From positions 1-64,000 of the forward strand of contig JAFDGC010000004.1 in assembly GCA_019309485.1 (NCBI GenBank): 64,000 nucleotides of DNA. Reading direction: 5' to 3'. The position numbers were made by a program, and so were the translations under genes. Source of the DNA: Deltaproteobacteria bacterium. Lineage in GTDB: Bacteria; Desulfobacterota; Desulfobacteria; Desulfobacterales; UBA2156. This document shows, in pieces, positions 17,123 to 26,106 of this stretch. The notes under the pieces were generated by a model. The model was given only the letters and a program-made list of their open reading frames with translations, made no database searches and had not been told where the DNA came from. Position 1 is the stretch's first letter; each line of letters opens with the position of its first letter.

Positions 17123-17980
17123 TCAAACACGGCCAAACAGTCCCTTCGGTTTCAGCAACAAGACCAGGATTAAAATGAAGAATGCATACCCATGCTGGTA
17201 TGCGGAGGAGACGTACATTGCACCAAGGGCTTCTATGACACCGAGTCCCAGGCCGCAAATGAGCACTCCTGCAACGGATCCAAATCCGCCCAGTATGACA
17301 ACAACCAGCGCTTTCAGGAGAGGTAGATCTCCCATGGAGGGAAAAACGGAATACAGAGGGGCTACCAGAACAGCAGCACCGCCGGATAATGCCCCGCCGA
17401 TTGCGAAGACCATGGAGTTGACGGTGTCGATGTTCACGCCTAGCACCTGCGCCATCCCCGGATCCATTGATGCGGCTCGAATGGCCTTCCCCTGCTTGGT
17501 TTTCATGATGAACAAATACACAATCACAAAAAGGACAATCGCAGCTATCAGCACGTTGATCCGCATATAACTGAATCCGAATACAGCGCCTTCCATGTAA
17601 GCGGGAAAGGTGCGGGGCTTACCCGTCCAGAGGGCGTTCGCAACGTTGGCGAAAAGAAAAAACAAGGCGATCGCGCACAGCAGCTGCACACGGGCGGCAT
17701 CCCGAAATGTTCTCTCGCGCCAACGCCGATAGAGCAAGCGTTCACAGAGAAACGCCAACAAAGCCCCCACCGCCATTCCCAGGAGCAGGGCCGCGACAAA
17801 GGGAAGTCCGGCCAGTGTAACCGCAAAGAGCCCCACGTACGCCGCAAGAACATAAAAAGACCCCTGCGCGAAATCCGGAATATCAGTGATACTCCAGATC
17901 ATATTCAGGCCCAGCGCTACCAGAGCATAAACAGATCCGATAATCAGACCGTTTCCGATCTGTAAAAACAGCACTTCCAT
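17123..17980 (-). CDS. livH: ABC transporter permease LivH
   Basis: A 285-residue inner-membrane permease with the LivH pattern GLIIGSVYALVALGLNMIW at the N-terminus and LGGFGSVAGVLICGLGLG in the ATPase-contacting loop. The start at MEVLFLQIGNG is supported by AGAGG nine bases upstream and by the family's usual N-terminus. A longer frame extends 39 residues into the upstream gap and is not membrane-like. It pairs with LivM as the heterodimeric channel. Confidence 0.9.
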   Translation of the reverse strand: MEVLFLQIGNGLIIGSVYALVALGLNMIWSITDIPDFAQGSFYVLAAYVGLFAVTLAGLPFVAALLLGMAVGALLAFLCERLLYRRWRERTFRDAARVQLLCAIALFFLFANVANALWTGKPRTFPAYMEGAVFGFSYMRINVLIAAIVLFVIVYLFIMKTKQGKAIRAASMDPGMAQVLGVNIDTVNSMVFAIGGALSGGAAVLVAPLYSVFPSMGDLPLLKALVVVILGGFGSVAGVLICGLGLGVIEALGAMYVSSAYQHGYAFFILILVLLLKPKGLFGRV

Positions 17981-18066
17981 TGGGTTGCCTCTTGGGGGTA
18001 AATGTTTTGAGCGCGGGGCATCCACCCGAAAATGCCTGGGGGCAGCCCCGCGCGGTCCAAATAGGA

Positions 18067-19203
18067 TTAGAGAGGAACACGCTCGCCGTTTTTCCACTGG
18101 ATCAGGGAGGGGGCGGCTTTCCCCTGGTTCTTGTATCCGTCGAAATCAAAAAACTGGATGTGGCCCTGCAATCCGGCATAATCGGTCTGCTTCAAGGCAT
18201 CCCGGATCTTGACGGGGTCGAGAGACTGCGCTTTTTGAATGGCGTTGACCGCCACATGAAGGGCATCATAACCAAAGATGATGGCATAGTGCATGGGAGC
18301 ATTGAACCTATCCTTGACCTGCTTGGCAAAATCCTCTGGAACCGCACCCCACAAGGCCACGGCATAGGTTCCTTCTGCCGCTTTTGCGCCGGCTAAAGAA
18401 AGGAGCTCCATTTCACCCATTTCCTCCGAACCGATAAACTTGATTTCCTTTGTGATGCCCATCTCATTGGCTTGCTTCAGGATCATAGCGCCTTCCGAAG
18501 CGGAACCAGCGTAAAAAACAACGTCCGGATTCGCCTGCTTGATCTTCACGAGGTTCACCGTGAAATCGGTATTTCCCCTCTCGAAGGTTTCGAGGAGTGC
18601 GGATTTGACGCCGGCTTTATTGAATTCTTCCTCGACCGCTTTGGCCAATCCCAAACCGTAATCATCGTTGACAACAAGGTACCCGGCGGATTTGGGGCCG
18701 AACTTCTCAATGATCTTGGGGGTGAATAACGGGGCCATGAGTCCCACCGAGGCCCGCATACGGAAATAAAAATCATTGCCGGGTTTGGTCACGTTGTCAG
18801 CCGCACACTCAATGGTGATGCCTGGAATCTTGAACTGTTCGCATAAGGGGGAGATGGCATTGCAGACGGAACTGCAATGGTCCCCGAGAATCGTCACTAC
18901 TTTATCCTCCAGTGCCAATTTACGGAGGTTGGCGGCACCATCGGTGGGGGTGCACACACTGTCATAGCGAACGATTTCAACGGTGTATTTTTTTCCTCCA
19001 ATGCTCACCCCTTTGGCATTGATTTCGTCCAGGGCCATCTGGATGCCGCGCCACCCGTTCGTTCCGAACTCAGCCGCCGAACCGGTAAAGGGGGCCGTAT
19101 ATCCTATCTTGATAACATCGGCCGCAAAAGCGGAACTACATACGCTGATGATCCCAAAAACCACAGCTGTTACCAGTAACATCCCCGTTTTTAGCCTTTT
19201 CAT
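18067..19203 (-). CDS. livJ: Periplasmic substrate-binding protein of the Liv ABC importer
   Basis: A 378-residue type I periplasmic binding protein. The signal peptide is clear: a basic start MKRLKTG, the hydrophobic core LLVTAVVFGIISV, and a cleavage site after SSAFA. The mature domain begins DVIKIGYTAPFTGSAAEFG, the usual LivJ/AmiC-type opening. The start is supported by AAGGAG nine bases upstream of the ATG. It is the first gene of the operon and presumably defines its substrate. A ligand related to pyrimidine breakdown (a ureido acid, beta-alanine or the base itself) is suggested only by location. The operon has noticeably lower GC than the pyrimidine genes beside it. Confidence 0.9.
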   Translation of the reverse strand: MKRLKTGMLLVTAVVFGIISVCSSAFAADVIKIGYTAPFTGSAAEFGTNGWRGIQMALDEINAKGVSIGGKKYTVEIVRYDSVCTPTDGAANLRKLALEDKVVTILGDHCSSVCNAISPLCEQFKIPGITIECAADNVTKPGNDFYFRMRASVGLMAPLFTPKIIEKFGPKSAGYLVVNDDYGLGLAKAVEEEFNKAGVKSALLETFERGNTDFTVNLVKIKQANPDVVFYAGSASEGAMILKQANEMGITKEIKFIGSEEMGEMELLSLAGAKAAEGTYAVALWGAVPEDFAKQVKDRFNAPMHYAIIFGYDALHVAVNAIQKAQSLDPVKIRDALKQTDYAGLQGHIQFFDFDGYKNQGKAAPSLIQWKNGERVPL

Positions 19204-19506
19204 CTTTCCGTTCTCCTTCCGTAAGTTTGTTGGATTGATAAGAAGCCGCTTTTCCGATCTGGAAACCAGGGGGTACATCCATACATTTTTCTACGGCCGA
19301 AATAAAAAAGAAAACTCGTGCTTGTTATTCGAGGCGGGGCAACATGCGGATTTCCGCTATCAGACGAAAAAATAGCTGTCAATATTTAAATTTCAAAACC
19401 TGCGGTCAAGGATACAACGAAAAATGGACCCGGTTGCAGCAGTGCCGGCGCCTTTTGGTCCTCTTCTTTTATCTTATCCCGGGCGAAATCATCACCGTCC
19501 CCTTTT
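19204..19506. other. Upstream region of the liv operon, no gene seen
   Basis: No coding frame is convincing here. On the minus strand TTGACA at 19377-19382 could be a -35 element for livJ, but the -10 positions 15-17 bases downstream (TAGCGG or GATAGC) are poor. The region is mildly A/T rich. Beyond it lies the LUD-domain remnant at 19507-19703. Confidence 0.3.
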
Positions 19507-19703
19507 TCACAACCCGAGATCCTGGTTGACCAGCACCACTTTTACCGGTCCCTTGGGGTAGGATTTTCTGTGATGGTCCAGGTGCTGCAGATCCGGCCGG
19601 GGCTTTTGCACGCTTCACAATAGGATGTTTTGGTACAAGGTGTTTTCTTGTCCAGCCGCATGGCATTCGCCGGCACTGCAATGTTTTTCACACGGCACAC
19701 GGC
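19507..19703 (-). pseudogene. LUD-domain (LutB/LutC, DUF162-type) protein, C-terminal remnant with frameshift
   Basis: The minus strand reads CRVKNIAVPANAMRLDKK, then KTPCTKTSYCEACKSPGRIC and TWTITE, the C-terminal cysteine-rich end of LUD-domain proteins. The frame then stops prematurely. Adding one A in the A-run at 19564-19567 restores KSYPKGPVKVVLVNQDLGL and a stop at 19507-19509, the family's usual ending. Everything upstream of about residue 37 of the open frame lacks resemblance, so the 5' three quarters of the gene are missing. This is a truncated and frameshifted relic. The 117 bases between it and the TPR gene hold nothing recognisable. Confidence 0.7.
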
Positions 19704-19820
19704 TGCATCCTCTGCCGGATATACGGTATAGTTATTTGTTTCCAAGGCGTTTTTCATGTTCGCCAATCGAATCCGTAAGAATAAAAGGTGTGGACGTCGG
19801 TTATCCCGCATCCGCTTGTT

Positions 19821-20573
19821 TTATCGCAACCCCGCCGCCGCTTTTCGGGCCGCTTCGCCGCTCGAGCCCGCCGGGTCCAGTTCCATGGCCTTTTCATAGG
19901 CGGCCCGGGCTTTGGCAAAATCCCCCACGGCCTTATAGGCGTTCCCCAGATCCAGGTGGAGTTCCGGGGCCTTGGGGGCGTATCGAACCGCTTTTTCCAA
20001 TGCCTCCGCGGCCTTGATTTTTTTGCCGACAGCGCCATAGGTCAGGCCCAGCCCCCGCCAGGCGTTCACGTATTCCGGATCCTTTTGCAGGGCCTCCCGG
20101 TAATAGAATTCGGCCTGGGTATAGTCCCTTTTTTGATAAAAGGCATAGCCCAAATTGGACAAAGGGATCTGGGGGGTGGCGTACAGGTCGTCTTCGAGGG
20201 TCTCCTTGAAGATGACAATGGCGGCGTCCCAGTCTTTTCGAATCAGGTGCAGGACCCCGAGGCTGTTTTTGGCCGCCGCATACCCCTCTTTGAGGGCCAT
20301 GGCTTTTTTGAAGTGTTTTTCCGCCAGATTGAAGCGTTCCTTGGCCATATAAACCAGGCCCAAGTCGTATTGCAGGTAGGGATCCTCGGGGTTGAGTTTT
20401 TCGGCCTTGATAAACTCGGCCAGAGCCGCCGTGTGTTTCCCCTGCATCATGTAGGATTCCCCCAGGTTGCGGGTGGCCGCGGCCTGCCGCATCCGGGCTT
20501 CCCGGTTCCCTGAACAGGCCGTAAGACCCAGAACCAAAAGGAACACCAGTGTCGCCATCGATAATCGTTTCAT
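19821..20573 (-). CDS. TPR-repeat lipoprotein, PilW/PilF-like
   Basis: A 250-residue protein with a lipoprotein signal peptide, MKRLSMATLVFLLVLGLTAC, whose lipobox LTAC places the lipidated cysteine at residue 20. About six tetratricopeptide repeats follow (residues 30-245), for example PYLQYDLGLVYMAKERFNLA and YVNAWRGLGLTYGAVGKK. The architecture matches PilW/PilF-type outer-membrane lipoproteins that help assemble the type IV pilus secretin, but no pilus genes are nearby, so NlpI-like or other scaffolding roles are equally open. The start is the ATG with AAAAGG upstream; the longer frame runs through an octanucleotide array and is artefactual. It is the last gene after serS, thrC and the LysM gene. 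Confidence 0.8.
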   Translation of the reverse strand: MKRLSMATLVFLLVLGLTACSGNREARMRQAAATRNLGESYMMQGKHTAALAEFIKAEKLNPEDPYLQYDLGLVYMAKERFNLAEKHFKKAMALKEGYAAAKNSLGVLHLIRKDWDAAIVIFKETLEDDLYATPQIPLSNLGYAFYQKRDYTQAEFYYREALQKDPEYVNAWRGLGLTYGAVGKKIKAAEALEKAVRYAPKAPELHLDLGNAYKAVGDFAKARAAYEKAMELDPAGSSGEAARKAAAGLR

Positions 20574-20609
20574 ATTCCTTTTCCCATCATCTGTTTTTTC
20601 AACCACTCG

Positions 20610-20696
20610 GACCCCTGAACCCTCGACCCCTTGAACCCTCGACCCCTCGACCCCTTGACCCCTTGAACCCTTGAATCCTTGACCCCTCGAACCCTT
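20610..20696 (+). repeat. R2 octanucleotide tandem array (GAMCCCTY, 11 units)
   Basis: Eleven consecutive near-identical 8-base units such as GACCCCTT, GAACCCTC and GAACCCTT run from 20610 to 20696 without spacers. The array lies between the LysM gene and the TPR gene. A shorter trace of the same motif (GGACCCTTGGACCCTCGAA) occurs at 38811-38835. Units of this kind can vary in number by slippage. Confidence 0.9.
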
Positions 20697-20698
20697 TT

Positions 20699-22492
20699 TC
20701 ACATCCATCCCCCCGCCTCCGGCACCGTGAGGACCTGGATCCCCTTTTCCTGCAAAAACTCCAGGGCATCCCCATCGATGCCGTCATGGGTGATCAGAGT
20801 CGATTTTTCATCCTTTGTTAAAACCAAAACCCCGGGAAAGGTCAAGGAGGCATCGGCTTTTTCCCGGTTGTTTCCCACCGGGAAGGTCGGATTGATGCGA
20901 AAACGGCACTGGAGGGTATTCAGCAGAGCGACAAGGCGATCTTTTTTGTCGATGTTGCCTGTAAATTGGAAGACCGGAATGCCGGCCGTTGTCAAGGCTG
21001 GGACCGCATCCCCTTGAAGATCACCGAAATCCATCAGCAGCATCTTTCCGGTGGGCAACGTCACCATGTCGGTCCATGCCTTGACCTGGACACCCCCATA
21101 AGGAAAAAAGACCGACACATTCGGCGTGTACAGATACCCCAGGGTGGCAAGTATCTCCGGAATGATCCTGCGGGGGGTATCCCGATGGATCCGAATGATC
21201 GGCAAAAAGGGTTTGGTGTTGGGTTTGGATTCTTTCCTTTCCGTGAAGCCTTCGAATCCGTCTATCGGATCCGGATCGATTTGTTTCACATGGATGTTGT
21301 ACTTGGAAAGGTACCGGGTCAAGGCCTCCGGAAGCAAGGAGGCTTTGCCGCCGGCAAGGAAGACGGCTGTTTTTTGAAGCGGATTTTTACCGGAGCCGAG
21401 CCGGTGAATCATCCATCGGGGGAAAAGCGCCACCTCCAGGCCGTTGTCCGAAAAACGAAAGGTTTCCCCGGGAAAAATCCCCGGAATCACCCGGGAAAGG
21501 GCATCCAGGACGGTCTCCAGGGGGGCGTCCTTGGAGATGACCAGCGTTCGGGCATCCTGCCAATGGGATCGAATCGCATGGAGCAAGGTGTCGTCGAGTT
21601 TTTCCTCGCAAAGAATCACCCGTTTCCCGTCTTTCATTTCCAGGATGGGAAACCGGGAGAGATCCAGTTCACGGTCCGCGCCGTTTTGTGCCGGGAAAAA
21701 ATAGCGCCCTTTCCGGATGAGTGTTGCATCGATGAGTTCGGCGGCCCGGGAAAAAGGGGTCGGCGGGTCCTTTTTCCAGGCGGTCATTGAACCACCGGAC
21801 GTCGCAGGCGCGGCTTCGGCTTTCAGGGTGATGAAGGTTTCGGCTTCCATCCCGCTGCCGGAAGGATCCAGCAACGCGGTAAACCACGGTTCTTGCTGGA
21901 TGGAAGGCCGGGGGAGATAGACTTTCTGGCCCACAAACACACGGTTGATATCCAAAATGCCGGGATTGGCGCGCCGGAAAAGATCAACCCCCATCCGGTA
22001 GGCATCGGTGCCGAATGCCCCGAAGCGCCGGGCCACCAGGACCGAGACACACTCCCCCCTTTTAATGTGATGGGTATCCGAGTGCGCCCGGATGCGTTTT
22101 TTGACCTTGGAAATGGTGACAAAGGGGATGGTGACCCGTGCATCCTGCTGCCGGGAAAATTCCCCGGGGGGAAGCCTTCGGATGGGGATGAAAAGATGCT
22201 GCCCCGGTTCAATCCGGTTGAGATCCCGGATATGGGGGTTCAGTCTTTTAAAAAGATGCAAAAATTCGGTGAAGTTGTCCGCGGCCAACTCCCCTTTTTG
22301 CCGGAGGACGGAAAGGACGGCGTCCTCTTCCCCTACAATATAAGGATCGCAAAGCACGGCGCGGCCCCGATCCATTTTCACCACGTAGCTTTTGTATAAA
22401 ATCGCCCCATGCGTGGGGATTGACGCCCACAAAAGAACAGCGGCCGGCAGAACGATCCGGGAAAGGAAAAACCGAAAACACATCGGTTTCAC
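20699..22492 (-). CDS. Exported LysM-like domain protein
   Basis: A 597-residue protein with a signal peptide (FFLSRIVLPAAVLLWASI, cleavage probably after THGA). Two LysM-like modules follow at residues about 33-108 and 140-195; both end in the typical pattern of LysM repeats, IEPGQHLFIPI and VFVGQKVYLPRPS. The large C-terminal part (about 230-597) is not recognised and contains no obvious catalytic motif. The start is GTG overlapping the thrC stop (GTGA); an ATG three codons later is an alternative. It is probably a periplasmic or cell-wall-associated protein. Why it is coupled to threonine synthase is unclear. Confidence 0.7.
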   Translation of the reverse strand: MKPMCFRFFLSRIVLPAAVLLWASIPTHGAILYKSYVVKMDRGRAVLCDPYIVGEEDAVLSVLRQKGELAADNFTEFLHLFKRLNPHIRDLNRIEPGQHLFIPIRRLPPGEFSRQQDARVTIPFVTISKVKKRIRAHSDTHHIKRGECVSVLVARRFGAFGTDAYRMGVDLFRRANPGILDINRVFVGQKVYLPRPSIQQEPWFTALLDPSGSGMEAETFITLKAEAAPATSGGSMTAWKKDPPTPFSRAAELIDATLIRKGRYFFPAQNGADRELDLSRFPILEMKDGKRVILCEEKLDDTLLHAIRSHWQDARTLVISKDAPLETVLDALSRVIPGIFPGETFRFSDNGLEVALFPRWMIHRLGSGKNPLQKTAVFLAGGKASLLPEALTRYLSKYNIHVKQIDPDPIDGFEGFTERKESKPNTKPFLPIIRIHRDTPRRIIPEILATLGYLYTPNVSVFFPYGGVQVKAWTDMVTLPTGKMLLMDFGDLQGDAVPALTTAGIPVFQFTGNIDKKDRLVALLNTLQCRFRINPTFPVGNNREKADASLTFPGVLVLTKDEKSTLITHDGIDGDALEFLQEKGIQVLTVPEAGGWM

Positions 22493-23997
22493 TGTTCGGG
22501 AGACTTTTTCAGATTCAACGCCTTTGCAATCGCATCCGACAGGGTTTTAACGAAACCGTCAAGGTCCGCTCCGGTCAAAGGTCTTCCCGGTTCCGGGAGG
22601 GCACACCCCCCGGGTTGCATCAAAACCGGCGCATTGACCAGTTCGGGCCGGGTGTATACATTGAATTCTTGGGCCAGGGTGCGGGAAAAGTAGCGTTCCT
22701 GGAATCCCGAAAACTTGATGGCGTGGGCCGTGGCGTCCAGTACAGCCGTTTCGTCTTTTTCAACCTGGCCGGCTTCGACTGCCCGGATCAGGCCGGCCAG
22801 GGATTCCCCGCCGTGGGTGCAGGCGATGTGCCCGTTCCGGTTGGCCAGAAGCTGGCAGTCCATGATCTCCTGCTCGGTGACTTCCACAAAAAAGACCCGT
22901 TGGCGCCCGGCGGTTTCATTGAATCGATCCACCAGCCGGATGACCCGGGGCATGGAAACGGGATTTCCGATCATGGCCGCCTGGGCCACACTGGGCCGCA
23001 CACCCACGGGGACGAACCGGCGCTTTTTCGGATCCGGTTCCTGGTAGTAGCGATAGACGGGGTCGGCATGTTCGGACTGGACTCCGATGACCTTGGGAAG
23101 TGCCCTGAGAATCCCGGCGTCGTAAAATTTTAAAAATCCCGAAAGGACCGCCGTAATGTTTCCCGCGTTCCCGACGGGCAGCGCCACCGCCAGGCGGGAG
23201 AGGTCGTAATCAAATGCCTGGGCGATCTCGTAGGCATAAGACTCCTGGCCCAGGATCCGCCAGGCGTTCTTGGAATTTAAGAGCGCCACGGGATACCGTT
23301 CGGAAAGATGTTCCACGATTTTCATGCAATCGTCGAAGACGCCGGGGATCTCGAAGACCGCGGCCCCGCTTCCAAGGGGCTGGGAAAGCTGCTGGGGGGT
23401 CACCTTTTGGTGGGGCAGAATCACCGCACAACGGACATGGGGCCGAAGATAGGCCGCGTAGAGGGCGGCGGCGGCGGACGTATCCCCTGTGGATGCACAT
23501 ACGGCCAGGATGTTTTGCGCATGCCCTTGTTGCACCAGGTAGTTGATGTAACTCAGGGCGCTGGCCATCCCCCGGTCCTTGAAAGAGGCGCTCGGGTTTT
23601 GACCCTCGTTTTTAAAGTAGAAGGGGACCCCTGCCCGTTTTTGGAGGATGCTGTTGGCGGCGATCATGGGGGTGTGACCCTCCCCCAGGTAGACCACGGC
23701 CTCCAGGGGAAGAATGGGGCCGATGAATTCGTGAAACCGATAGATCCCGGAAAGGGCCGGGATCTTGAGGGCTTTCCGGAAATCGAAAATTTTTTTCCAC
23801 AACGCCGCCGGAACCTTTTTGAGCCGGTCGAAGTCCGGGTCTTCGATCATCAGGACCTGTCGGCAGTCCGGACAGGTGTACAGGAGTTTTTGGACGGGAA
23901 AGGTTTTTTGGCATCCCAGGCACCGGTAGATCATCTCCCCCCCGGGCGCGGGGATCAGATGGGGCTGCAGGGCTTCCGGGAAATCGGCCAGTTTCAC
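22489..23997 (-). CDS. thrC: Threonine synthase
   Basis: A 502-residue fold-type II PLP enzyme. An N-terminal zinc-ribbon-like CLGCQKTF plus CPDC element (residues about 28-50) precedes the catalytic domain. The PLP lysine is in [11 protein letters not shown] and the phosphate-binding glycine loop appears as [10 protein letters not shown]. It converts O-phosphohomoserine to threonine. The start is the GTG overlapping the serS stop in a GTGA arrangement, with GGAGG nine bases upstream; a longer frame into serS is a shadow. Threonine synthases of this class normally run 350-500 residues, so this is at the long end. It is coupled to serS upstream and the LysM gene downstream. Confidence 0.9.
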   Translation of the reverse strand: MKLADFPEALQPHLIPAPGGEMIYRCLGCQKTFPVQKLLYTCPDCRQVLMIEDPDFDRLKKVPAALWKKIFDFRKALKIPALSGIYRFHEFIGPILPLEAVVYLGEGHTPMIAANSILQKRAGVPFYFKNEGQNPSASFKDRGMASALSYINYLVQQGHAQNILAVCASTGDTSAAAALYAAYLRPHVRCAVILPHQKVTPQQLSQPLGSGAAVFEIPGVFDDCMKIVEHLSERYPVALLNSKNAWRILGQESYAYEIAQAFDYDLSRLAVALPVGNAGNITAVLSGFLKFYDAGILRALPKVIGVQSEHADPVYRYYQEPDPKKRRFVPVGVRPSVAQAAMIGNPVSMPRVIRLVDRFNETAGRQRVFFVEVTEQEIMDCQLLANRNGHIACTHGGESLAGLIRAVEAGQVEKDETAVLDATAHAIKFSGFQERYFSRTLAQEFNVYTRPELVNAPVLMQPGGCALPEPGRPLTGADLDGFVKTLSDAIAKALNLKKSPEQ

Positions 23998-25268
23998 AGC
24001 CGAATCGCCTCCAGGCCGCCCATGTAGGGCCGCAGGGCCTCTGGGAGGGCCACGGACCCGTCGGCCTGCTGGTTGTTTTCCAAAAGCGCCGCCACGGTTC
24101 GACCCACGGCCAGTCCGGATCCGTTGAGGGTGTGGACCAATCGGGTCCCTTTTTGTCCCTTTTTCTTGAACCGGATTTGGGCCCGCCGGGCTTGGAAATC
24201 CTCGAAGTTGCTGCAGGAGGAGATTTCCCGGTAGACCCCCTGGGCCGGCATCCAGACTTCGATGTCGTACGTCTTTGCGGCGGAGAACCCCAGGTCTCCG
24301 GTGCACAGGGTGACCACACGATACGGCAGCGCGAGGCGTTGAAGGATCTTTTCCGCATCCGACAAAAGGATCTCCAGCGCCTCATAAGAGGTCTCCGGCG
24401 TCGTGAACCAGACCAGTTCCACCTTGTTGAATTGGTGCTGGCGGATCAGTCCCCGGGTATCCTTCCCGTAGGACCCGGCTTCGCTCCGGAAACACGGAGT
24501 GTATGCCGTATACCGAATGGGCAACACATCGGCATCGAGAATCTCTTCCTGGTGAATGTTCGTTACCGGCACCTCGGCGGTGGGAACCAGATAGTAATCC
24601 CACCCTTGCAGTTTGAAAAGATCCGCCTCGAATTTGGGGAGCTGCCCCGTATGGGTCATGGACTCCCGGTTGACGATGAAAGGGGGCAGGACTTCCCGGT
24701 AACCGTTTTCCTGGATGTGGGTATCCAGCATGAAGTTGATGAGCGCCCTCTCCATTCGTGCGCCGGCGCCGAAATACAACGGAAACCGGGATCCGGTGAT
24801 CCGGGACGCCCGTTCGAAATCGAGGATGCCCAGGGCCTCCCCGATCTCCCAATGGGCTTTGGGGGGAAAGGAAAACACCGGGAGGGTCCCGACGGTTTTA
24901 AGGACCGGGTTGTCGTTGCTGTCTTTTCCTTCGGGCACGGAATCGTGGGGGATGTTCGGAATTCCCAAAAGAATCTCGGAAAGGACCGCGTCGGTTTCGG
25001 TAAGGGCTTTTTCCAGATCCTTGATTTCAGAGGAAACCCCCCGCATCTGTTCCACCAGGGCCGATGGATCGTCGCCGCTTTTCTTCATGGCGGCCACCCT
25101 TTCCGAGACCGTATTGCGACGGTGCCGCAAGCCCTCGATCTGTAAAAGGATTTGCCGCCGCCTTTCCTCGTGGGTCACGAAGGCGTCCAGGCTTGCCGGC
25201 TGCCCTCTAAGGGTCAAAGCGCTGGCAACTTTTGACAAATGTTCCCTGACGAACTTGATTTCCAGCAT
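23994..25268 (-). CDS. serS: Seryl-tRNA synthetase
   Basis: A 424-residue class II aminoacyl-tRNA synthetase of standard length. The N-terminal coiled-coil arm that grips the long variable arm of tRNA-Ser spans residues about 30-100. Class II motifs are visible: motif 2 as [23 protein letters not shown] (shortened here) and motif 3 as [21 protein letters not shown] promoter with TTGACG and TAAAAG lies at 25329-25357. It starts the operon serS-thrC-LysM-TPR lipoprotein. Confidence 0.95.
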   Translation of the reverse strand: MLEIKFVREHLSKVASALTLRGQPASLDAFVTHEERRRQILLQIEGLRHRRNTVSERVAAMKKSGDDPSALVEQMRGVSSEIKDLEKALTETDAVLSEILLGIPNIPHDSVPEGKDSNDNPVLKTVGTLPVFSFPPKAHWEIGEALGILDFERASRITGSRFPLYFGAGARMERALINFMLDTHIQENGYREVLPPFIVNRESMTHTGQLPKFEADLFKLQGWDYYLVPTAEVPVTNIHQEEILDADVLPIRYTAYTPCFRSEAGSYGKDTRGLIRQHQFNKVELVWFTTPETSYEALEILLSDAEKILQRLALPYRVVTLCTGDLGFSAAKTYDIEVWMPAQGVYREISSCSNFEDFQARRAQIRFKKKGQKGTRLVHTLNGSGLAVGRTVAALLENNQQADGSVALPEALRPYMGGLEAIRL

Positions 25269-25328
25269 GTCGATGCCTATTTTTTTAATTCACAAAATCG
25301 CAAAAAGTGGGATTGAGGCTGCATTGAG

Positions 25329-25357
25329 CTTTTATCATGGATGCGCCATTTCGTCAA
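25329..25357 (-). promoter_or_regulatory. Sigma-70 promoter for the serS operon
   Basis: TTGACG (25352-25357) and TAAAAG (25329-25334) on the minus strand are 17 bases apart, about 60 bases upstream of the serS ATG. Confidence 0.5.
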
Positions 25358-25370
25358 TGATTATTATAAG

Positions 25371-25399
25371 TTGACATCGCCTTAAAAAACCGTTAGAAA
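25371..25399 (+). promoter_or_regulatory. Sigma-70 promoter for the 5-formyl-THF cyclo-ligase gene
   Basis: TTGACA (25371-25376) and TAGAAA (25394-25399) are 17 bases apart. It is divergent from the serS promoter with 13 bases between the two -35 elements. A short GGCGCC hairpin follows in the leader near 25416-25437. Confidence 0.4.
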
Positions 25400-25480
25400 C
25401 AGATGGTTATCCCGTCCGGCGGCGCCTGGGGCGCCGGAAACTGCAACTGAAAATCTGCCACACAGACCGGGGGTGAATCG

Positions 25481-26068
25481 ATGGATGAAATCCTCGAGAA
25501 AAAGGAATCGATTCGGGAAGAAATTCGGAATCGGGTCAATGCCCTTTCAAAAGAAGACCGACAAACCGTGATCGAGGAGATCGAAGCGCGCCTGTTTGGA
25601 TTTGCCAATTTTTTAGAATCCAAGGTCGTGCTCTTATACAAGGAAAAGGACCCGGAGGTCCCCACCGCGAGAATCATCAAGGAATGCTATCCGCTTCATA
25701 AGGTGGTGGTCTTGCCGGCCTTTAAAAGCGAGAAAAAAAAGGTGGAATTTTTCAAGGTGGACACACCGAATGCACTCTTAAAAACCGGTCCCCGGGGGGT
25801 TCCGGAACCGGATCGGAGCCGGTGTAAGCCCGTTCCCATCGATTTCATCGATATCGCCCTCATCCCCGGCATTGCCTTTGATGAAAAGGGCGGACGGATC
25901 GGGACCGGAGACGGATACTACGACAGGCTCATCCCCAAATTGCCAATCACGACGCGAAAGGTGGCCCTGGCCCGGGAGGCCCAGATGGTCCCCCAGATCC
26001 CCATGGAGCCCCACGATCGTTTTGTGGACATCATCATCACCGAAAAGCGGATCATCTACAAGATCTGA
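25481..26068 (+). CDS. 5-formyltetrahydrofolate cyclo-ligase
   Basis: A 195-residue protein of the MTHFS family (E. coli YgfA). The signature GGRIGTGDGYYDRLIPKL carries the ATP/folate-binding glycine loop, and LIPGIAFDEKG precedes it as in the family. The enzyme converts 5-formyl-THF to 5,10-methenyl-THF using ATP, recycling folate. The N-terminal EILEKKESIREEIRNRV is the usual basic helix. The gene is monocistronic between serS (divergent) and the potassium-channel gene (convergent). Confidence 0.9.
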   Translation: MDEILEKKESIREEIRNRVNALSKEDRQTVIEEIEARLFGFANFLESKVVLLYKEKDPEVPTARIIKECYPLHKVVVLPAFKSEKKKVEFFKVDTPNALLKTGPRGVPEPDRSRCKPVPIDFIDIALIPGIAFDEKGGRIGTGDGYYDRLIPKLPITTRKVALAREAQMVPQIPMEPHDRFVDIIITEKRIIYKI

Positions 26069-26106
26069 CCCACCCGTAGACGGGACGGTCCGCCGGTTTA
26101 GAATTC

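Noticed and set aside
20610-20696. CRISPR-like repeat
   Set aside because: Units are 8 bases and contiguous with no spacers and no cas genes; it is a simple tandem array.
25269-25480. 6S RNA near the 5-formyl-THF cyclo-ligase gene
   Set aside because: The gene neighbours ssrS in some bacteria, but no long rod-like hairpin with a central bubble is visible here.
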